A stretch of 64,000 nt of DNA from Panacagrimonas sp963975245 (GCA_963975245.1 CAXBFJ010000012.1:1-64000); one strand, 5' to 3'; counted from the stretch's first letter, positions 1 to 8,803 are shown. The notes: generated by a model from the letters alone, not told the origin. Numbers and translations: made by a program.

Positions 1-4
1 GCCC

Positions 5-48
5 TGGTCAATTTTCAATGAGCAGACATGGTCAGTTTTCAGTGAGCA
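5..48. repeat. Tandem 20-bp direct repeat, probable IS21-family terminus
   Basis: Two near-identical 20-mers (TGGTCAATTTTCAATGAGCA at 5-24; the copy at 29-48 differs at two bases) recur with a 24-bp period at the left edge of the window. Serial TGGTCA-type repeats of this sort are typical of IS21-family insertion-sequence ends. No istA or istB gene is visible, so the element would lie left of the window or be a remnant. A short ORF at 181-270 (29 codons, plus) follows but is not recognisable. Nothing else is seen up to 280. Assignment to IS21 is from memory of the family. Confidence 0.4.
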
Positions 49-280
49 GCAACACCCATCAATTGGTGAATAAAGAATGCCTGCTTCAGCGGAGCAGCAG
101 ATTCTCATTTCTACTGCGAGGGACGGTTTCGTCAATTAGGCAGCCTGTAGATAGAGGCGCAATCAAGCAGTACGACTGCAATGGCAGAGATTCTTGCCGC
201 AACAGAACCCATTCCGGATTACCTCGTTACGCAGCTTGAAACCGCAAAGCAACGCAGTTCACTTCACTGATATTGGATCA

Positions 281-1129
281 TCAAGTTCGATCCAGAAAGG
301 CTAATGCGGTCTGGTTGAACTTGTCGGCATGTTCCCACTGTGCCCAATGACCACAACGTGTGAATACATGAAGGTCAGCGTCAGGAATTCCGCGCGCCGC
401 CTTAAGGCCATTGTCCAACGGAACAAATCGATCATCGCGACCCCAGATCACCAATGTACGGGCCATAATCTCCGGGAGGCGCGGCGTGAAGTCTACAAAT
501 AATGCCTGTGGATTTTGCTCGTTGCTTTTGACGAAATTTTCGAGATGATCCAGCGCATTTTGCATTGCTTTCCAACGTCCCTGAACCAGTTCCTCAGTCA
601 ACACGGATGTGTCGTAGACAAAGACCTGCATCATGGCCTGCAGATTCTCGAACGTCGGATTCTTGTACAGCTTCATGAGCAGCTTGATGCCTTCCTGTGG
701 TGAAGGCTGAAACAGGCTCTGTCCGAGGCCAGCGGCACCCATCAGGATCATGCGGTCGAGACGATTCGGAAATTCGAGAGCGAAGGTGAGTGCTGACAGA
801 CCTCCCATGGAATTGCCGATCAGATGCGCCTTGTCGATTTTGAGCGTGTCCATGAGCGCCTGAACTGCGCGTGCGTTAATCAGGCCGCGTGGATCCGCCG
901 ACACCAGTGGTGAGGATTTATTGAAACCGGGGCAGTCGAGCAAGATGACCCGGTAACCGCCGTCGACAAGGGCGTCGATGTTGCGGTGAAAATTGCTCCA
1001 GCCACCCGCGCCCGGGCCGCCGCCATGCAGCATGATGACCGCAGGACCTTCGCCGGCATCGTGATAGTGCAGAGTGTGCCCGCCAGCTTCGACGGTACGG
1101 CTAGTTGAGGGATCAGTTAATCGGGTCAT
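281..1129 (-). CDS. bphD: meta-Cleavage product hydrolase (BphD-like alpha/beta hydrolase)
   Basis: The 282-residue protein has the length and motifs of 2-hydroxy-6-oxo-6-phenylhexa-2,4-dienoate hydrolase, which splits the C-C bond of extradiol ring-fission products. Visible are the oxyanion loop LHGGGPGAGGW (about 34-44), nucleophile Ser107 in GNSMGG, the acid in GRDDRFVP (Asp232/233) and His261 in CGHWAQWEH. It closely resembles BphD of biphenyl degraders as I recall that sequence. It is the last gene of the minus-strand operon beginning with the extradiol dioxygenase at 5728, after a gap of about 165 bp, so it probably acts on that enzyme's product. The cytosolic location is inferred. Confidence 0.85.
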   Translation of the reverse strand: MTRLTDPSTSRTVEAGGHTLHYHDAGEGPAVIMLHGGGPGAGGWSNFHRNIDALVDGGYRVILLDCPGFNKSSPLVSADPRGLINARAVQALMDTLKIDKAHLIGNSMGGLSALTFALEFPNRLDRMILMGAAGLGQSLFQPSPQEGIKLLMKLYKNPTFENLQAMMQVFVYDTSVLTEELVQGRWKAMQNALDHLENFVKSNEQNPQALFVDFTPRLPEIMARTLVIWGRDDRFVPLDNGLKAARGIPDADLHVFTRCGHWAQWEHADKFNQTALAFLDRT

Positions 1130-1295
1130 TTTCTACTCGTATTTGGTGTTTGGATCAGAGGCGATCAACGCAAACCGCTATCTCTAAGAGCTTGGGTGCC
1201 ACCTCATTCTTTCTCGTAAAAAATATTGAGAAATCGAAGCGGAGAGCTGAACTGTTTCGACGCATGTTAAATACAAAATTAAATTGGCAATAAGC

Positions 1296-1631
1296 CTAGG
1301 ATGTTTCGTCAACAGATAGCGGTTTGTTTAGATCAACAAAAATATCCCCATTTTCTTCTCGTGTTGCGAAAACTCGAATGCCCTTAGAAGCCGGCGCGGC
1401 ACGGACCGCCCCGGTGCGCAGGCAGAAGCGCGCGCCGTGAAGTGGGCATTCAACTTCTGTCCCTTCGACCATTCCTTCGCTGAGTTCAAAGTCTTCGTGA
1501 CTGCAGTTGTTCTCAAAAGCATGCCATTGAGCATCAATTCGGCACACGGCTAAAGGAAGGGGGGCGTTAGCCACACTAAGTATCTCACCGTCATCGAGAT
1601 CGTCGACGGCGCAGGCGCGAATCTCTGTCAT
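1296..1631 (-). CDS. Rieske [2Fe-2S] ferredoxin of ring-hydroxylating dioxygenase
   Basis: This 111-residue electron carrier feeds a Rieske oxygenase. Cluster ligands are Cys43-His45 (CSH) and Cys62-His65 (CPLH), the BphA3/NahAb pattern. The reading frame is open for 50 more codons upstream, inside the beta-subunit gene. The ATG at 1631 was preferred because the protein then has the usual ferredoxin length and starts one base after the beta-subunit stop. Its immediate partners are the alpha and beta subunits just upstream. No reductase is encoded in this operon; candidates lie at 8804-9790 and 11158-12192. Confidence 0.88.
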   Translation of the reverse strand: MTEIRACAVDDLDDGEILSVANAPLPLAVCRIDAQWHAFENNCSHEDFELSEGMVEGTEVECPLHGARFCLRTGAVRAAPASKGIRVFATREENGDIFVDLNKPLSVDETS

Positions 1632-1632
1632 A

Positions 1633-2157
1633 TCAGAAAAAGAGGCTGAGGTTGTTGGCCAATAGCGTGGCCTGATCAAGACGCATATCGCGGCGTGCAA
1701 TCTTCCAGCGCGGGCCGCCACCAGTATTTGGCCGCAGACGGTCAACACGCGTACCGATAAATTGATCCTCTTGCCGTTCAAGGCGCGAGCGATACAACAT
1801 GAAGTTGCAGCTCACGTCCCATTCGCCAGCGATATCGCCCGGTCTGATATAGACATTGCTGATTGAGTGTCGCGTGCGTGAAGGGGGCATTTCAGCCCAG
1901 GCTTTCCCGGTTTCCAGGCGCCGCACTCGCTGCGTGAGTGTATGCAGGGTTTCGTCGAAATAGCACGCGACTGCTCCGGTGGGCGGTGCTTCGCCGGAGG
2001 CCTGTTCATGGTAGTTCGTGGTTACTGGCATGTAGTACGCGACATCATCGGCGAAGAGAGCGAGCCAGTCGCGGAAGCGGTGGCGGTCAAGCAGTTCGGC
2101 CTCCTCAAACAGAAAGCGTTCGATATCGAGTTGGAGCTCTGGAGTGATTTTGCTCAT
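1633..2157 (-). CDS. Aromatic-ring-hydroxylating dioxygenase, beta subunit
   Basis: The 174-residue small subunit of a Rieske dioxygenase belongs to the SnoaL-like cone fold. It begins with a conserved helix (RFLFEEAELLDRHRF) and a middle region rich in aromatic residues, as in BphA2/NahAd. It is structural in the alpha3beta3 oxygenase and has no metal ligands. Its ATG overlaps the alpha-subunit stop in an ATGA tetranucleotide (2154-2157), indicating translational coupling, and the ferredoxin follows directly. The native substrate cannot be read from this subunit. Confidence 0.88.
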   Translation of the reverse strand: MSKITPELQLDIERFLFEEAELLDRHRFRDWLALFADDVAYYMPVTTNYHEQASGEAPPTGAVACYFDETLHTLTQRVRRLETGKAWAEMPPSRTRHSISNVYIRPGDIAGEWDVSCNFMLYRSRLERQEDQFIGTRVDRLRPNTGGGPRWKIARRDMRLDQATLLANNLSLFF

Positions 2158-3494
2158 GTCACGTCCTCATGTGGACGTGCGAGCTCCTCATGTGATTCAC
2201 CAGTCATCATGCGCGCCCAGCGCGTGTAGAAACCGCGAGCGGCAGCTTCAGAAAACACATGACTGAGCGGTCCGGGGAAACGCTCGTCGTTCTTTGTATT
2301 ACCCATGCCCATCTGCATGTTGAGCTTCTGCTGGCGTGCGCGCGTGCCGCGCAGCACACGCTGTACTTCGATCCAGTTCTCGCCATCGTCCTGCTCAAAT
2401 GTGCCGGCAGGACTGAAGGTGCGCATGATGCCCTTGCCCCAGATCTCCTTGACCTCCGCAGGCGCATCGGCATCGACGACAGCGAGTGCCCACACTTCAA
2501 TCTCGTTTGGGCCACGTGGATGCCAGACGCGCAGGGTATTGATGCCAGGCAGGAATGAGCAGGTGGGAAAAATAGTCATATGCTGACCGTTCATGGCGTG
2601 GGCGCGCGGCTTGCCCAAGCGTTGCTCAACCCGATCGCGTGACTCCACCAGATATTTGGCTACTTCGGGACCTACAATGGCACCAATCAGTTCATATTCC
2701 TGATCGCCCGTGTGAAAGCCGCTGCCGTGCCCGGCTGCCGGATCACGCCACTGATACCCTTCTGTTGGCCAGGCCGCGGCTTCTGGCGGCGCTCCTTCCG
2801 GCAGGGCGGAGATAATGGCCGACATATGTGAGAGCGGCGCGTGATACATATCGCTGCAGAATTGTTCTGAGGCGAATTTCCAGTTGCAGGGGATGACCCA
2901 TTTGTGCACCCCGCCAAATATCTCGGTTCCCGCTTCGGAACGGTCGAACATCGCCGCCATGTAGTACTTCGCATCTCCCAGATGTTCTTCTAATGGTGGG
3001 ATGTTCTCATCCCAGCAGCCGAAGATCAGGCCCATGTATTCGGCAACTTTCGGGACCCTCTGAGCGCCCCACTCGGATTTATTCAATTTGCTGCAATAGC
3101 CCTCCTTCTCCATTGGCACATTGACCAGCTTGCCGGTATTGTCATAGCTCCAACCGTGATAGGAGCAAGTGAAGAAGCGTGCATTGCCGTGATCCAGGCG
3201 GCTCAGCCTCATTCCGCGATGGCGGCACTGGTTGAGGAAAGCCAGCACGCTGCCATCTTTCTGGCGCGTAACAATAACTGGGTCTTCGCCCATGTAGGTG
3301 GTGAAAAAATCTCCTGCCTTGGGAATCTGCGAGCGGTGCGCGAGGAACAGCCAGCTGCGGCCGAACACCTGCTCCAGTTCGCGCTGGTAGAGCGCTTCGT
3401 CACAGAAGATGCGTGGGTCGAGTGCCCCATTTCGCACATCGACGAGATTGCGGATGTCTTGGTCAGCCCACTCAGTTTGTGTACCGTTTGTCAC
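2154..3494 (-). CDS. Aromatic-ring-hydroxylating dioxygenase, alpha subunit
   Basis: This 446-residue catalytic subunit cis-dihydroxylates an aromatic ring. The Rieske ligands are Cys90-His92 and Cys110-His113 (CRH...CSYHGW). The mononuclear iron pocket reads SDMYHAPLSH, giving His218 and His223 after a bridging Asp215; DDGENWIE late in the protein should supply the third ligand. The pocket departs from the GDAYHxGWTH form of naphthalene/biphenyl enzymes and of the second alpha subunit in this window, so a different substrate is likely. Translation starts at GTG (3494) behind AAGGAG. It is coupled to the beta subunit downstream. Confidence 0.9.
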   Translation of the reverse strand: MTNGTQTEWADQDIRNLVDVRNGALDPRIFCDEALYQRELEQVFGRSWLFLAHRSQIPKAGDFFTTYMGEDPVIVTRQKDGSVLAFLNQCRHRGMRLSRLDHGNARFFTCSYHGWSYDNTGKLVNVPMEKEGYCSKLNKSEWGAQRVPKVAEYMGLIFGCWDENIPPLEEHLGDAKYYMAAMFDRSEAGTEIFGGVHKWVIPCNWKFASEQFCSDMYHAPLSHMSAIISALPEGAPPEAAAWPTEGYQWRDPAAGHGSGFHTGDQEYELIGAIVGPEVAKYLVESRDRVEQRLGKPRAHAMNGQHMTIFPTCSFLPGINTLRVWHPRGPNEIEVWALAVVDADAPAEVKEIWGKGIMRTFSPAGTFEQDDGENWIEVQRVLRGTRARQQKLNMQMGMGNTKNDERFPGPLSHVFSEAAARGFYTRWARMMTGESHEELARPHEDVT

Positions 3495-3617
3495 GTCTAC
3501 TCCTTAGATGTTGTAAATTTATCTACCGCGACGTCAAGCGTGCGGCGGATTCTGAGCCTGGATTCTGTGACTCGAATGAATATGGAATTGAGCCGATTCT
3601 TTGCTTTGCCAAAGCGG

Positions 3618-4808
3618 TCACTCTGTTGTCTGAGCCGGCGCTTTCTGGGTGGGGCGTTGCTGTAGACCGCGATTGTGGCGGCTCGCCAAGCGTCGCCAGA
3701 CCAGGGTGTATCCATCGCCTTCGAACAGGTTTTCGGTGGAGCGGTAAGGCAGTCCATCAGTGCCGACCTCGACACCCATATTGGCGACCAGATCAGTAGC
3801 ATTGAACTGCTCGAAACCGAGCTTCACCCACTTGGTCTTCACTTCCTCGCGGAAGGCAGCGCATTCCAACGGGTCAGTGGTCTTGCGGCCCCAGGCAATG
3901 AAGTAGCGGTGGTTTTTTTCGTCAACCGGCACGTACCACTCGTAATGAAGCATGCCCATGTCTGGCCAGGGTTCCACCTTGAGAGCGCCCGGCAACCAGA
4001 TCGAACCTTCGATGGAGCCGTAAGCCATGTGCGCCATTTCATTAGCGGGTATTCGTGACGCCATGCGACCGCGCTCGCCGTCGCACTCGAATTCAAATTC
4101 GAACACCGGTTCGGACTTGCCGAGCGCATCAATCAGGCCTTTGGGTCCGTCACCGGTTACTTCCGTAATTTCGTGAAATGTATCGCCGCCGACCAGTCGG
4201 TTGGCGATCGGAAAGGGGCGATCGAGCACCTTCAGAAATTCATCATCCTTGTGAATGAAAATGTGATTAGGATCGAAGCCCGAATCCGCAGCGAGTCGCC
4301 AATTACAGGCAGCAGGCACATTGACCGCACCGACCGTGCACCATTGTTCGTCAAGAAACCCTGGAGGGACATCGTCGATCAGCGGTGGCGGCGGCTCCAA
4401 GTCACCGACAAAGGCGAAGACCATGCCATTGACTTCCTGCACCGGATAGCTCTTGACGCCGCGCTTGCCGATCAGGCGGCTGTCCGGTGCGCTGGGGATA
4501 GCCACCAGCTTGCCGTCCTTGAAGTTGTAGGTGAAGGCGTGCAGCCAGCAGGTGATGCTGTTCTTGGTGTAGCACTCCGGTTTTGTAGAAAAGCGAAAAC
4601 CTCGATGGATGCATTGATCGGCAATAGCGTAGACCACACCATCGATGCGCTTAAACAGCAAGTTCTCACCAAGCAAAGTCAGTGGGACTAACTGTTCTTC
4701 AATGATTTCATCGGAGAGCATCGCCGGGTACCAGTGATTGCGGAAGCCCAGGGCAGCATCTTCATACCGTCCCGGTATCGTCTCTGTCTGTTGTCTGTCG
4801 CCATCCAT
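3618..4808 (-). CDS. CarAa-type Rieske terminal oxygenase (class III, alpha-only)
   Basis: The 396-residue protein resembles the carbazole 1,9a-dioxygenase terminal oxygenase CarAa along most of its length (start GFRNHWYPAM, middle ITCWLHAFTY, end VWRRLASRHN). Rieske ligands are Cys66-His68 and Cys87-His90. The mononuclear iron site is FDPNHIFIHKD (His182, His186). CarAa enzymes are homotrimers that attack angular or heteroaromatic positions, so a second oxygenation activity on heterocycles, or on products of the neighbouring dioxygenase, is plausible but inferred. It lies between the extradiol dioxygenase and the alpha subunit in one operon, with a clear GAGGAG ribosome site. Confidence 0.85.
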   Translation of the reverse strand: MDGDRQQTETIPGRYEDAALGFRNHWYPAMLSDEIIEEQLVPLTLLGENLLFKRIDGVVYAIADQCIHRGFRFSTKPECYTKNSITCWLHAFTYNFKDGKLVAIPSAPDSRLIGKRGVKSYPVQEVNGMVFAFVGDLEPPPPLIDDVPPGFLDEQWCTVGAVNVPAACNWRLAADSGFDPNHIFIHKDDEFLKVLDRPFPIANRLVGGDTFHEITEVTGDGPKGLIDALGKSEPVFEFEFECDGERGRMASRIPANEMAHMAYGSIEGSIWLPGALKVEPWPDMGMLHYEWYVPVDEKNHRYFIAWGRKTTDPLECAAFREEVKTKWVKLGFEQFNATDLVANMGVEVGTDGLPYRSTENLFEGDGYTLVWRRLASRHNRGLQQRPTQKAPAQTTE

Positions 4809-4834
4809 GCTCTGCTCCTCGTTTTTTGTAATAA

Positions 4835-5728
4835 CTAACTTGTCGGGGCAGCGTGGCCCCAGTCGCTCAGCTGCGAATAACTGCGTACGGACCAGGTGGC
4901 ATCATCAACCACTGCGCCGCCGTGCCCGAACTCGATAGCAAAGCCCGATGGGCTTATGGCGTAAAACGAGAACATGCCGTCATTCGGGTGATGGCCAAGG
5001 CCCATCATGATCGGCACGCCTGCGGCCAGGCAGCGGTCATAGGCAAGCCCGACATCATTGAAGTTGCTGACCTCGACCATGATGTGGTGAATTCGCTTGG
5101 GAAAGGGGATCGCAGCGGTTGCGAATGAATGATGCCGACCCGTGGCGGTGTGGAAGAACGTGGCGTCAAAAGGAATTTCGCCGTGCGGAGTCATCAGTGG
5201 TGCGCGGATGTGGTCGCTGACGCGCAGGCCCATGGTGTCGCGGTGAAATTCGATTGTTTTCTTGTAATCGCCAGCTGCAGATACATAGTGTCCGACCCCA
5301 AGATCGCCGGTGACAAAGCCGCCGCGCAGCAAGCGGGAACGAAAGGGTGTCGGTGAATACGCCGGTCCAAAGCTGAACTCATGGCGGATGCCGTCGGGGT
5401 CGGTGCAATGGAGCAACTGTTCAACGCGGCGCGATGCGCACAGGGCCTCGTCTCCGCGCTGCAAATACACGCCTCGTGTATTGAGGCCATCTGCGAATCT
5501 TGCCAACGCATCCGCCGTTTCGAACTGCCAACCGGCAGCGACCAGATCCTCGTCACCGCCGGGTTGAATAAGAATCCTTTGCTCAAGGTCGTCCATCCGC
5601 AGCGCCAAGCATCCATCGTCACCGCGATCGCCCACCATCAGGCCAAGGATATCGACCGCGAACTGCTCCCAACTCGCGAGCTCACGGCTTGCGATACACA
5701 AGTATCCAAGTGAAGAAATCTCTGCCAT
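4835..5728 (-). CDS. bphC: Extradiol ring-cleavage dioxygenase (BphC/NahC-like, type I)
   Basis: The 297-residue two-domain vicinal-oxygen-chelate dioxygenase cleaves a bicyclic or polycyclic catechol next to the diol. Fe(II) ligands are His147 (GVGHYV), His215 (HHIMVEV) and Glu266 (FAIEFG); the acid/base His is His200 (GRHHSF). Length and motifs fit 2,3-dihydroxybiphenyl or 1,2-dihydroxynaphthalene dioxygenases; which diol it prefers cannot be told. It is the first gene of the minus operon, with GAGG ahead of the ATG and an exact-consensus sigma-54 promoter at 5788-5803. Confidence 0.9.
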   Translation of the reverse strand: MAEISSLGYLCIASRELASWEQFAVDILGLMVGDRGDDGCLALRMDDLEQRILIQPGGDEDLVAAGWQFETADALARFADGLNTRGVYLQRGDEALCASRRVEQLLHCTDPDGIRHEFSFGPAYSPTPFRSRLLRGGFVTGDLGVGHYVSAAGDYKKTIEFHRDTMGLRVSDHIRAPLMTPHGEIPFDATFFHTATGRHHSFATAAIPFPKRIHHIMVEVSNFNDVGLAYDRCLAAGVPIMMGLGHHPNDGMFSFYAISPSGFAIEFGHGGAVVDDATWSVRSYSQLSDWGHAAPTS

Positions 5729-5787
5729 CCAGTCGCCTCATATAGGGTAGTTGCGAATGTTCTATGCACCCGCTTGCCGAGTGTAAA

Positions 5788-5803
5788 AGCAACCCCCGTG
5801 CCA
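5788..5803 (-). promoter_or_regulatory. Sigma-54 (-24/-12) promoter for the upper-pathway operon
   Basis: Read on the minus strand this is TGGCACG-N4-TTGCT with N4 = GGGG, an exact match to the RpoN consensus TGGCACG-N4-TTGCW. The invariant GG and GC are ten bases apart. It points toward the extradiol dioxygenase start at 5728, giving a leader of roughly 50 nt. The gene for a sigma-54-dependent activator lies divergently on the other side. Confidence 0.92.
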
Positions 5804-5897
5804 AGCCTCGTACGATATACATAACGATATGATTATAGGGGGACAAATGCATATACTCACGGTATTAGGAAAGACGTATCGGAGATAAAACTTCATA

Positions 5898-5933
5898 AAA
5901 TAATGAATTAATGATATTAATAATTCATTATTT
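5898..5933. promoter_or_regulatory. 13-bp perfect inverted repeat, candidate activator-binding site (UAS)
   Basis: Arms 5898-5910 and 5921-5933 are perfect 13-bp reverse complements (AAATAATGAATTA / TAATTCATTATTT) around a 10-bp spacer. The site lies about 95-130 bp upstream of the -24 element at 5797-5803, the usual distance for an enhancer-like site bound by XylR/DmpR-type activators, and just ahead of the activator's own start. It may serve both activation of the operon and autoregulation. The sequence differs from the TTGATCAATTGATCAA type I know for XylR/DmpR. Confidence 0.6.
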
Positions 5934-5964
5934 GGTTAATCGATTCAAAGCTAAAGAGGTGCGC

Positions 5965-7707
5965 ATGAGTGCACGAAAAATCGCTGCAAGTCATGACTTG
6001 GCGACGGGTGACTTCTCTTTCCCTGCTGTTCGGGATATTGCTGGCCATCTGCACTTCAGTCCGGACAAGGGACGCATCTGGCTCGAAGATCAGCGCATGG
6101 TGTTGATGAACGCCGAGTCATTCCGTGCCTTGCGCAGTGAGCTGGTGGCGAGTCTGGGATTGGAGGCCGCACAAAGACTGATCGAGCGAATGGGCTATGT
6201 CGCTGGAAGTCGTGACGCCGCGTTTGCCAAGCGTCTGCGTAGTGAAGGTAGCGTTTTTGACGCCTTTGTCGTCGGCCCGCAGCTGCACGCGCTCAAGGGC
6301 ATGGCCGAAATCGAACTGCAGCAATTTCACATGGACGTCAGCACCGGGCAAATTCAAAGCGAATTCATCTTTCGCGATTCCTTCGAGGTCGAGGATCCGC
6401 CAGGCGAATCGCTCTTGGCGCGTCAGGGAGTGTGTTGGATGTTGACCGGGTATGCCTCGGGCTACTCGAGTGCTTTCATGGGCAAGCGTATTCTCGTCCG
6501 AGAAGTTGAATGCCGTGCACGCGGCGACGAACAGTGCCGGGCGATTGCGAAGCCTGCGGAAGCCTGGGAGTTGCCAGATGCAGATCCTGTTGGCGCCTCT
6601 ATGGTGGTTTCGCAAACTGATGCGGCTCTGTCTGCCAGCGGCCCAAAGGCAGATCAAAAAAAGGCTTCCCGCGCCGTATCGGCGGTGGTCGGAAGCTCGA
6701 CTGCATTCAACAACATTCTGCACCAGATTGACCGTGTAGCACCGACGCGTGCGACCGTCCTGCTGCTTGGCGAAAGCGGGGTGGGCAAGAGTCTGTTTGC
6801 ACGTGAAGTTCATGATCGCAGTCCACGACGACTGCGGCCATTCATCTCAGTGAATTGTGCGGCCATTCCAAACGAGTTGATCGAGTCTGAGCTGTTCGGC
6901 GCAGAGCGTGGTGCGTACACAGGAGCAAACGCGTCCCGTGAAGGACGCTTCGAGATTGCTGATGGCGGCACTCTGTTTCTAGATGAAATCGCCACCCTGA
7001 GCCTCACTGCGCAAGGCAAGTTGCTCAAAGTGCTGCAGACCGGCGAATTCGAACGTCTTGGTAGCCCGCGGCCGCGACACGCAGATGTGCGTGTCGTTGC
7101 GGCCACCAATGTGGATCTGGCTCGTGCAATTAAAGATGGCACTTTTCGGCTCGACCTATTCTATCGGCTGAATGTTTTTCCGATCCGCATTCCACCTCTG
7201 CGTGAGCGGCGCGACGACATTCCTATCTTGATTGGACACTATCTGCAGCACTACTCGCGCATGCACCAGCGCAATCTCCGAGGGCTGACTCCGGCCGCGC
7301 TAGGCGCGCTGCTGGAACACGACTGGCCGGGTAATGTTCGAGAGCTGGAAAACGTCATCGAACGCGGCGTGATCTTGGCCGAGGAGGCACAGCCCCTGGA
7401 GCGGTCCCATCTTTTCGCCTCACACGTCCCAGCTGAGCTTTTCGAGCTCGATAGCACCGGCGATCTGGTTGAACCGCAGCCGGATTCTGATGAAGCCGGC
7501 GCGCAGGTGCGTGACTCGGTCGATGCCTGGCTCAAGAAAGGTGACAGCCTCGACCTTCAGGCAACAGAAGATCGCATTGTGCTGGCTTCTCTGGCTAGGG
7601 CAGATGGCAATGTATCGCGTGCGGCACGTACTTTGCAGGTGACCCGCGCGCAACTTGATTATCGCATCAAGAAGATTCGATCTCGCGAAGACCCGCGAAT
7701 TAACTGA
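5965..7707 (+). CDS. Sigma-54-dependent activator with V4R sensor domain (XylR/DmpR-type)
   Basis: The 580-residue NtrC-family enhancer-binding protein has an N-terminal XylR_N/V4R effector-sensing domain (about 30-200), an AAA+ domain and a Fis-type HTH at the end. Walker A is GESGVGKS (269-276) and Walker B GGTLFLDEIA. The sigma-54 contact loop reads GAYTGA (316-321) instead of the usual GAFTGA. In this family an aromatic effector relieves repression of the ATPase. The ATG at 5965 follows AAGAGGT; an in-frame ATG at 5911 falls inside the inverted repeat and was not chosen. It is divergent from the operon it most likely controls. Confidence 0.88.
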   Translation: MSARKIAASHDLATGDFSFPAVRDIAGHLHFSPDKGRIWLEDQRMVLMNAESFRALRSELVASLGLEAAQRLIERMGYVAGSRDAAFAKRLRSEGSVFDAFVVGPQLHALKGMAEIELQQFHMDVSTGQIQSEFIFRDSFEVEDPPGESLLARQGVCWMLTGYASGYSSAFMGKRILVREVECRARGDEQCRAIAKPAEAWELPDADPVGASMVVSQTDAALSASGPKADQKKASRAVSAVVGSSTAFNNILHQIDRVAPTRATVLLLGESGVGKSLFAREVHDRSPRRLRPFISVNCAAIPNELIESELFGAERGAYTGANASREGRFEIADGGTLFLDEIATLSLTAQGKLLKVLQTGEFERLGSPRPRHADVRVVAATNVDLARAIKDGTFRLDLFYRLNVFPIRIPPLRERRDDIPILIGHYLQHYSRMHQRNLRGLTPAALGALLEHDWPGNVRELENVIERGVILAEEAQPLERSHLFASHVPAELFELDSTGDLVEPQPDSDEAGAQVRDSVDAWLKKGDSLDLQATEDRIVLASLARADGNVSRAARTLQVTRAQLDYRIKKIRSREDPRIN

Positions 7708-8803
7708 GTAAATTGATTTACCTCAAACGGTTAGCCAGAAACGTATTGTTCGCATTTAACGGGCCTGCTCTATACGAACGTTTCCAAGTCTAGCAGTGCC
7801 ACTTGCCGATCTGTAAATGCTAAGGGCGACCTCGGCAGAGGTTACGGAGCGCTTCATGCAGGCCTATGGGGTTATCGACGTGTTTGACACCGAGGCTGCG
7901 AAGCGAGAACAGATTGATGTCATCGTTGATAAGGAAAAAGCCATCCTATCGGGCGCGGAAGCCGCTGATATTGAACGAACCCTGCGGGCTTTGATGGCCG
8001 ACTTGGTCGTCGCCTAGATTTAATAAAAGGCGAGAAAAAAATCAGTGCCAATACGCATCCAGGTTCCCCGCGATACTGAGATCTCTCGATACTCCTTGAT
8101 CGAGTGATCATTCGCAACAATGAGGGTAGGGCAATAAGAATAATGCGCAGGTCACCACCGCCGGCAGCAACCTCACTGTTAACACTGCGCTGATCTACGG
8201 CATTCCGACCATGGGCCAGAGCTTGGACGTCATTCTCGTGGCTGGGGAGCACCTGTACACAGGCAATCAGGCTCTAACGCCAGAGAATCCCGACTGCTTC
8301 AATGGCCGCCAGCTCCTATGGGACGGCGAACTTCGCCTGCCCCAGGACTCTCTGCGTGAAATGAGCGTGATCTTCAATGCGGTGCTGGTGACAATCTAAT
8401 TGCTCCTGGTGGCCGCGTTTCGTTCATTCCTGCTTCCGATTCTGCTTACGGCAACCGCAATCATTTTGAAAATCCAGATCAAGTACAGGGACGTGCTTTT
8501 TGCAGTAATTCCAACTTCTTTAATTATCGGCACTCGGGCTTCAACTGAGCCCTAATTGCTTGCGCTGCCTTTGCTCTACGAGCACCTTGCCCGATGGTTT
8601 TAAAGGTGGCACCAAGGCGCTGATGCTGCTGACAAGAAGTCTCCCCTTGCTCGGCCCGAATGAGATACGGTCGGAAACTCAGAAGGCCTCCAGTGCTGTT
8701 GATCTACCTGCACTTCCCGTTGCTTTGATCGGGATTCATTGCACCCCCTTGGCTGGATTCATGTATGCGCCAAACGGTACCGTGGAACGCATACTTTCCG
8801 ATG
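7708..8803. other. Gene-poor tract with probable decayed coding fragments
   Basis: No intact gene is visible in about 1.1 kb. A 66-codon ORF (7817-8017, plus) is unrecognised. At about 8130-8399 a plus-strand frame reads a coherent C-terminal-like segment (TALIYGIPTMGQSLDVILVA) ending in a stop. It is followed in frame by a hydrophobic stretch (LLLVAAFRSFLLPILLTATA) reminiscent of a transporter helix, then frame breaks. These look like remnants left by deletion or recombination between the regulator and the reductase gene. No insertion sequence was identified. Confidence 0.4.

Noticed and set aside
5911..5964. 18-codon upstream extension of the first activator
   Set aside because: It would start inside the inverted repeat and has no ribosome site, while the ATG at 5965 has AAGAGGT.
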